Below are positions 59,126 through 64,000 of a stretch of DNA of 64,000 nt, one piece after another; positions within the stretch are counted from its first letter, which is position 1, and every line of letters begins with the position of its first letter. The stretch lies in the NCBI GenBank assembly GCA_023678885.1, contig CM042979.1, positions 21,939,513-22,003,512 on the forward strand. Direction: 5' to 3'. Source of the DNA: Pogostemon cablin. Its lineage: Eukaryota > Streptophyta > Magnoliopsida > Lamiales > Lamiaceae. The position numbers were made by a program, and so were the translations under genes. Under the pieces are notes generated by a model. It searched no databases. It was given only the letters and a program-made list of their open reading frames with translations, and had not been told where the DNA came from.

Positions 59126-60470
59126 TAATTATTATACAAAAAATTCATTATTAATTGATAAACGAAATAATAAAATTCAAATGTATTAAAACATTCTAAA
59201 TAATCCAAAACATGCTAAATATCAAATATCCCTCTCAAATCTAAATGTTGACAAAATCCAAATACATCCCATAAGACATGACATAAATAGAATTGGTTTA
59301 AAAACCACGAAACTATGGATCAAAGTCTAGACAATTAATGAAAATCCAAATACATCCAACAAGTCATGATCATTCCCTTTAACTCTGAAGTCTCTTCTTT
59401 CAACTGTATGTGCCTGTCCCAACACAACCATAACTTTATCATGAAAAGTTAAAACACCTGCCGACTAAAAATCTTAAAAACAATTGAGGATAACCATATT
59501 AAATAATACAAAGTCAATTAGAAAATTACAATTTACAATATAACCATGTAAGAGTTGAGAAAATAAACCTGAGGAAATAAATCAACTACACCAATAATTC
59601 AAATCTCATATTATCTCATGAAGAAAAATGGCAGTACAATCCATTGCTTTAACAGACGTCCTCTAATATACCAATTTTTTTTTCTAAGGGCATATTTAAC
59701 GAATACAGATTTAACATTATGAGAGAACAGAATCACAGTTGGTCTAACACCAATTTCAATATAGCAATAAATCTATAAAATTATTATCATTAAAGTATGC
59801 ATAGTTAAGTACCAGCTTTATTCCTTTATATGAGCCCGAAGGAAACCTGCCCACTCTTCTCGCACTTCATCAATATCATCTTTAGAGTAGTCACCAATTA
59901 ATGAAAATTGTTTAATACAAGAGAATATTCAATAATACAAGAACAGATACATAATATTCTCTCCAAAGCCACTTGCAACTTCGGTGACCAAAGCAACTCT
60001 TTTTAATAATCTGAAGTACATTGCCAATTTATATTTCTCAGTAACTACAATAGACCAGTAGCTATACTACACCTTTTGAATCAAATTTGCTTCTTAGAGT
60101 GATTGCATTGAATGAATGGCATAAACTATATAATTCCAATACTTGTAATCGACTAACACACCCTAATCAAGACTAATGCATCAACTTCTAACCTCTAAAA
60201 TCATGAGATAGATTGTTGGCAAATGCATAACGGGATACATACAGAATGTTGAAGCACAACCACTCACTTTCTCAATTATGACCAAACAACCATCAACTTA
60301 CATAAGGTTTAACAAATATATGCCAATAAATACTACTCCTAATAAGAATGCTAGCAGTTTATCACTAAACACAATCAAGGTTGCAGATATATATGCTGTT
60401 AAATTTATGCAAACAATCTACTTACATGCATGGTATGAAAATATATTTACCAGGTAGTACTGTAGTTTTC
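59126..60470. other. Interior of the CACTA-like element, no recognised gene
   Basis: AT-rich. A short minus-strand peptide near 59830-59900 (DIDEVREEWAGFLRAHIKE, then stop) looks protein-like, but I cannot assign it. The minus strand just below the BBX stop reads CTGGTAAATA, a possible splice-donor-like word, so untranslated or intronic sequence of the source gene may be included. Confidence 0.4.
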
Positions 60471-62563
60471 TCAGCAAGGTTTGCAGTCACATTTTAAGCC
60501 AAGATCAGGAAGGGTGAAATGCTCGTCTTCCTCTTCTTTTTTGATAGTTCCTATTCGAGGCTTCTTGTATAATTTTTCATGTCTGCAAGAGCTTGAGTTA
60601 GTTGGCAGAGAAACCGGTAGCTTAGGTACCTCTGCTGCAGCAAAGGGCTCTATTTGTTCACCGTAGAGATTCATATCCGTCAACCACTCTAGCTCACTAA
60701 ATTCTAGTTGCTCCTTCTTGTCACAGGGCTCATAATCCGAAAAGAGCAGCAACTCATCAACAGCCCAAGATGGTGATGTAACACCAGAAATATGCTGACT
60801 GGAAATTTGCAAAGTATTATGTTGTGTATTTGGCATTGGGGGCCTTGGCCTCAATTGTTGTTTAAAGTTTCCCTACTACCACTGAAGCTTAGAGCCACAC
60901 GTATTCCAGTGGCTAAGTATCAATGGTGTTGGCATTCGATCATTTTGTTAATGTGACCCGTTAGAGTTCCATGCATTTTTAACATGCAGCGGAAGCAAGA
61001 AAACAAGAAACATATTACCTTTCACTAGGGTATGTTCAAGAAGATGGATTCTCGCCGGCAGCCTGCGCAGCCTCACCGTTTTGGGCATAACTCTCTCATC
61101 CAATATCGGATTTGAGTGATCTATGGGCCAAAATGATCCTCTCTTCTGTGGCTTTCCGTCAATATATCTCTAAAGTCTGTATGATTTTATAAAAATTATA
61201 GAAGGTGACGGACTGCAGCAGTAAACAACCTTCCAGTCTTTTTGCTGTATTCGAGATCTTCTCAATCTGTTGTTCTCTAACCCCCCATCACAGTGTTAGG
61301 CATGAATTATCTCATAGATTAGGGTTTCTGGATAGTTGAGATGACTTATATATGGGCTACAGCAGGGACCAGGAGGAGAAATTAGAGTTGGACCTCCATT
61401 GGGCTTAAGTATCCAAGCTTAGCCCAAAGCTTATACTTAAGTCCAATAATAATAATTTATACTACTAAAATATTATTACTGCACTACGTTCTAATTTCAT
61501 AATTACGTTATGGGCTTCTTCTTATTATGAGCTCGTTAGTCTTCTCATATTTAAGATATACAATGCCCATTAATTAATTAAGTTACTGACAAATCCATTA
61601 ATTAATATCTCATCCGAGAGTAGTACCACTCAACCTCATTATCATGCCAGAATAAATCCACCTGTAGGGTTTACATGACAATCCTTATGAGCTCCTCAAG
61701 GGAACATCATCAACCTATATCGGACATGGATTCCTTTTACAATCAACAGCACACCATAGAGACAGCACTACTTCCCAACTCACCGAGTTTGTTGATTTAA
61801 TTACGTGTAAATCTCACCCATTGATGAATCAAAGAAATACATACTGCCCTACGTGTTGAGGTTATTGTATAGGGACTAAGAGCACGAACATCCATAATAA
61901 CTGAGATCAAGTTCTTCTATAAGTCAGTATAAGTCGAACGATCTCAAGTGATCCTGCTCAATACACACAAAGTGCACTAATATGATTCTATAGCCAAGAC
62001 AAGCTAATACCAAACCATACTACAACCATCCCGATAGAGAGTCCCCATCTATCTCGGTTTTTGAGCATCTGTTTATACTTTATAAGGAAACCGATAATAT
62101 GATCTTCTGTGTGTTCTCGCACAATATATTATCTAAAGTATAAAGTAAGTGGACTTATTGCATCGGACATATAAATAAATTATAAGATACAATCATTTGA
62201 TCATATGATTCTCATTTCAAATAAATTGTTATAGCATTGTTCATCCTAAAGCCAGATTTTTAGTATACAATCCAACAGTTGGTGATTAGCAGTGAGACTT
62301 TTGGCGGAATGAATTGGCTCGTCACATTCCTTGCGAAAGAGAGCTTTGTCCTCAACATAGAGAATGAAAGTTGTCTTCTCTTGGCATATATCACAAGGGA
62401 GTAATTTATGGGAAAGACGTTGAAGAAGCAACCTCTGGTGTTTGCTAGCGAGCTTGTTGGCAGCGTGAATTTCGACATATCATTTTGCGCACAGCGCCAC
62501 CTCATCGGCGCAGCAAATCACTGCCGCTGGAGAATTTTCGCACGCGTCACACTATATCTTCAT
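60471..62563 (-). pseudogene. BBX24/BBX25-like double B-box zinc-finger protein, pseudogene split by a solo LTR
   Basis: Minus-strand reading from ATG at 62563 gives MKI, a stop at codon 4 (TAG, 62554-62552), then CDACENSPAAVICCADEVAL and CAK. A second stop at codon 28 (TGA, 62482-62480) replaces a zinc-ligand Cys. YVEIHAANKLASKHQRLLLQ follows. B-box 2 is CDICQEKTTFILYVEDKALF, RKECDEPIHSAKSLTANHQ. After the solo LTR the reading resumes with YLATGIRVALS. After a stop and frame change, the C-terminal half (60854-60471) has SPSWAVDELLLFSDYE, KKEQLEFSELEWLTDMNLYG, AAAEVPKLPVS, YKKPRI and FTLPDLG. Without the LTR the span is about 737 bp, close to the 240-250 codons of Arabidopsis BBX24/25, with no intron seen. 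The family are nuclear light-signalling regulators; this copy is dead. Confidence 0.88.
60927..62277 (-). mobile_element. Solo LTR of copia family A (A2-like) inside the BBX pseudogene
   Basis: A 1351-bp LTR with minus-strand start TGTTGGATTG and end ATGCCAACA, no internal sequence. It sits between the HQ and YLA codons of the BBX frame. Flanks on the minus strand are CCAAC and CCATT, a 5-bp duplication with two mismatches. It is more diverged from the A2 LTRs than they are from each other. Solo LTRs arise by recombination between the two LTRs of a full element. Confidence 0.9.
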
Positions 62564-63411
62564 CTTCTTATTAAAAAACAAGATCAAATCGAACCACCTC
62601 TGGTTCTAAATTCTAACCTAAAACCCCCATGATAAGCCACAAAAAACAGCAATGACTGGTATAAATATCTGTGGAAATAGAATAATTATGACCAAGCAAC
62701 CATATCTAGTAACAAAGAATACTTCATTTCATGTACAATTTTTTCAAACTAAACAGAGGAACTTGGATTCATCATGAGTCACAATTTTTATTTTTATTTT
62801 AAACTAAACACCATTAATCCCATTCTTAATTGAGCTGAAGTTGGAATACATTAACCCACATTTTTTATATATATAATTAAGTACATCATTAATCTCACCA
62901 TTCACCACCCACAAACCCAATTGATTTTATTCAAAAAGCACTTTCAAATTCATATAATTCTGCCAGATTTTGATTTTGAAAAAAAAAACCCTTGGAAATT
63001 AGAATTTAAAATTAGGGCAAGAAAGAGGTGGCGACGGGCGTAAATCAAATTAGAGCAAGAAAGAGGTGGGAGAGAGAGTACCACGACGAGAGTGAAGATG
63101 GGAGAGACTGGCGACGGGCGGGCGCCTGCTGGCGATAGAAGGGCTAGTGGACGGACGGTCGAGACTGGCGGCAGGAGGGCAGCTGCTGGTGGCGGACGAA
63201 CAATAAGGGCGACTCAGCAAGCGCCGTGGCGGGCAACGTCGACTGGCGAATAGCAAGGACGATGGGCGATGCAGTGAGCAGCGGCGATGGACGATGTGGT
63301 GAGGAACGGCGACGGGTGAATGCGGCGGAGGGGGCGATGCGGCGATAATATTCACGCACGATTAGGGCAGAAAGGGAGGAAAGCAAAAATATATTTAAAA
63401 AATCATATATG
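62564..63411. other. Right interior of the CACTA-like element with a GC-rich block
   Basis: 62564-63000 is AT-rich without a recognised gene. 63030-63360 is rich in GGCGACGGGCG and GGCGGA words, with open frames on the minus strand (63050-63355 and 63144-63386) whose Ser/Arg/Pro-rich products look like composition artefacts. It could be the promoter/5' region of a source gene or a GC array. Confidence 0.4.
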
Positions 63412-63650
63412 TATTCTTAAAATAAAATATTAAGACAATTTAAGACAACATGATGAATATATGTTGTCTCTGTGCGTGAAAATTTTACATCAATATATGG
63501 TATCATATATGTGGTCTTATAGTGAATTCATTTGAAAAGTGGTATATACGACAACACAATAAGACAACACCAGATAATATGTGTTGTCCTTGTGCGTGAC
63601 AAAAAATTTAAAACAACATATATATTTAAGACTACACATATAAAGTAGAC
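63412..63650. repeat. Right subterminal motif array of the CACTA-like element
   Basis: Contains ATATGTTGTCTCTGTGCGTG, ATGTGTTGTCCTTGTGCGTG and several AAGACAACA words in both orientations, plus a GGTCTTATAGTG terminus-like word at 63513-63524. Confidence 0.75.
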
Positions 63651-64000
63651 GAAAACTATACTTTACCTCCCTTTCTAGGTACTATCATAATCAATTATTT
63701 CCCGTGCACTTAGTACTCTAACCCGATTTGATCTCCCTTTTTAGGTACTATAAAATTATACTCTTAATCCTACTTGTTAACCCGAATTCAATTTAATTAA
63801 TAAATATTCATATAAGACGGTTCTAATAAAACTTCGGAATCCCTTCTTTTAGAATTATAACAATAAACCCTGCATTAGTGAACGCACTCAACCAATAACC
63901 ATGTCATGCACTCAGACTCTACACAACGATTATTGATGCACAAAACAACTATGAGTATGGATTAAAAACGTGCAATCTTATATAAAATAAACCACAAGTA
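63651..64000 (-). mobile_element. Athila-type LTR fragment at the window edge
   Basis: Aligns with about 1745-2100 of the first LTR: TTTCTAGGTACTATCA, AACCCGATTTGATCTCCCTT and ACAACGATTATTGATGCACA. Truncated on the left at the CACTA-like end; it probably continues beyond the window. Confidence 0.75.

Larger units (their letters stand above)
58759..63650. mobile_element. CACTA-like (En/Spm) non-autonomous DNA transposon carrying a BBX pseudogene
   Basis: The left end begins CACTATACTAAAAATAC inside an Athila integrase frame. Both ends carry arrays of TGTGTTGTCNTTGTGCGT or its complement and AAGACAACA words: left about 58759-59125, right about 63412-63650. Subterminal motif arrays in both orientations are typical of CACTA elements. 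A CACTATAAGA terminus (reverse complement at 63515-63524) also lies in the right array, but the array continues past it. The right boundary abuts an LTR fragment, so the 3-bp target duplication cannot be confirmed. No transposase is recognised. Alternative: another TIR superfamily with similar ends. Confidence 0.6.

Noticed and set aside
63050..63386. Two Ser/Pro/Arg-rich minus-strand frames of 80 and 101 codons
   Set aside because: Open in two phases at once within a GC-rich block; no domain. A composition artefact is more likely than a gene.
1..64000. tRNA or rRNA genes
   Set aside because: No cloverleaf with A and B boxes and no rRNA-conserved segments were seen; tRNA similarity is limited to short primer-binding sites.

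Overview
This window looks like gene-poor, heterochromatin-like nuclear DNA of a flowering plant. The evidence is the nested Ty1/copia and Ty3/gypsy (Athila-clade) LTR retrotransposons, plant primer-binding sites (initiator tRNA-Met for copia, tRNA-Asp type for Athila), MITEs, Helitron-like ends and a decayed plant B-box (BBX24/25-type) gene. A eudicot is likely, but the species cannot be read from the sequence. I found no intact host gene, tRNA, rRNA or CRISPR array.

Layout. 1-5543 holds a diverged direct repeat, a minus-strand Athila-type 3' LTR with its polypurine tract and 3' internal region (1342-4238), and a copia LTR stub (family A, 4239-5543). 5544-11080 is AT-rich intergenic DNA with a (TA)n tract, a Mutator-type MITE with a near-perfect 9-bp target duplication, two Helitron-like 3' ends and a long terminal-inverted-repeat element. 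11081-27333 is one plus-strand copia element with two LTRs, a PBS, a GC-rich leader, an unrecognised 192-codon leader ORF and decayed gag-pol. Its reverse transcriptase is split by a complete minus-strand family-A element (16571-24830, target duplication AAGAC). 27334-28491 carries Stowaway-like MITEs and an (ATT)n tract. 28492-41479 is a plus-strand Athila-type element broken by a second complete family-A element (30810-38913, target duplication GTTAT, LTRs almost identical) and by an LTR fragment.

41480-51721 is a minus-strand Athila-type element running from 3' LTR to a truncated gag, with an extra ORF after pol. 51722-54182 is a mosaic of LTR fragments. 54183-58758 is a plus-strand Athila gag-pol that stops inside integrase where a CACTA-like element begins (58759 to about 63650). 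Between the CACTA-like ends lies a full-length, apparently intronless BBX24/25-like pseudogene, itself split by a solo family-A LTR. An LTR fragment fills the right edge.

How the parts relate. Every pol region carries stops, frameshifts or lost catalytic residues, so nothing here is self-sufficient. Family A is the most notable: its members lack the second Asp of the YxDD reverse-transcriptase box, yet two are structurally complete, with matching target duplications and LTRs differing by about 0.3% and 1% by eye. That fits a non-autonomous lineage mobilised in trans. The leaders of the copia elements and the U3-like parts of the Athila LTRs hold dense, element-specific GC-rich motif arrays that may be regulatory. 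All comparisons were made by eye, and boundaries of decayed parts are approximate.
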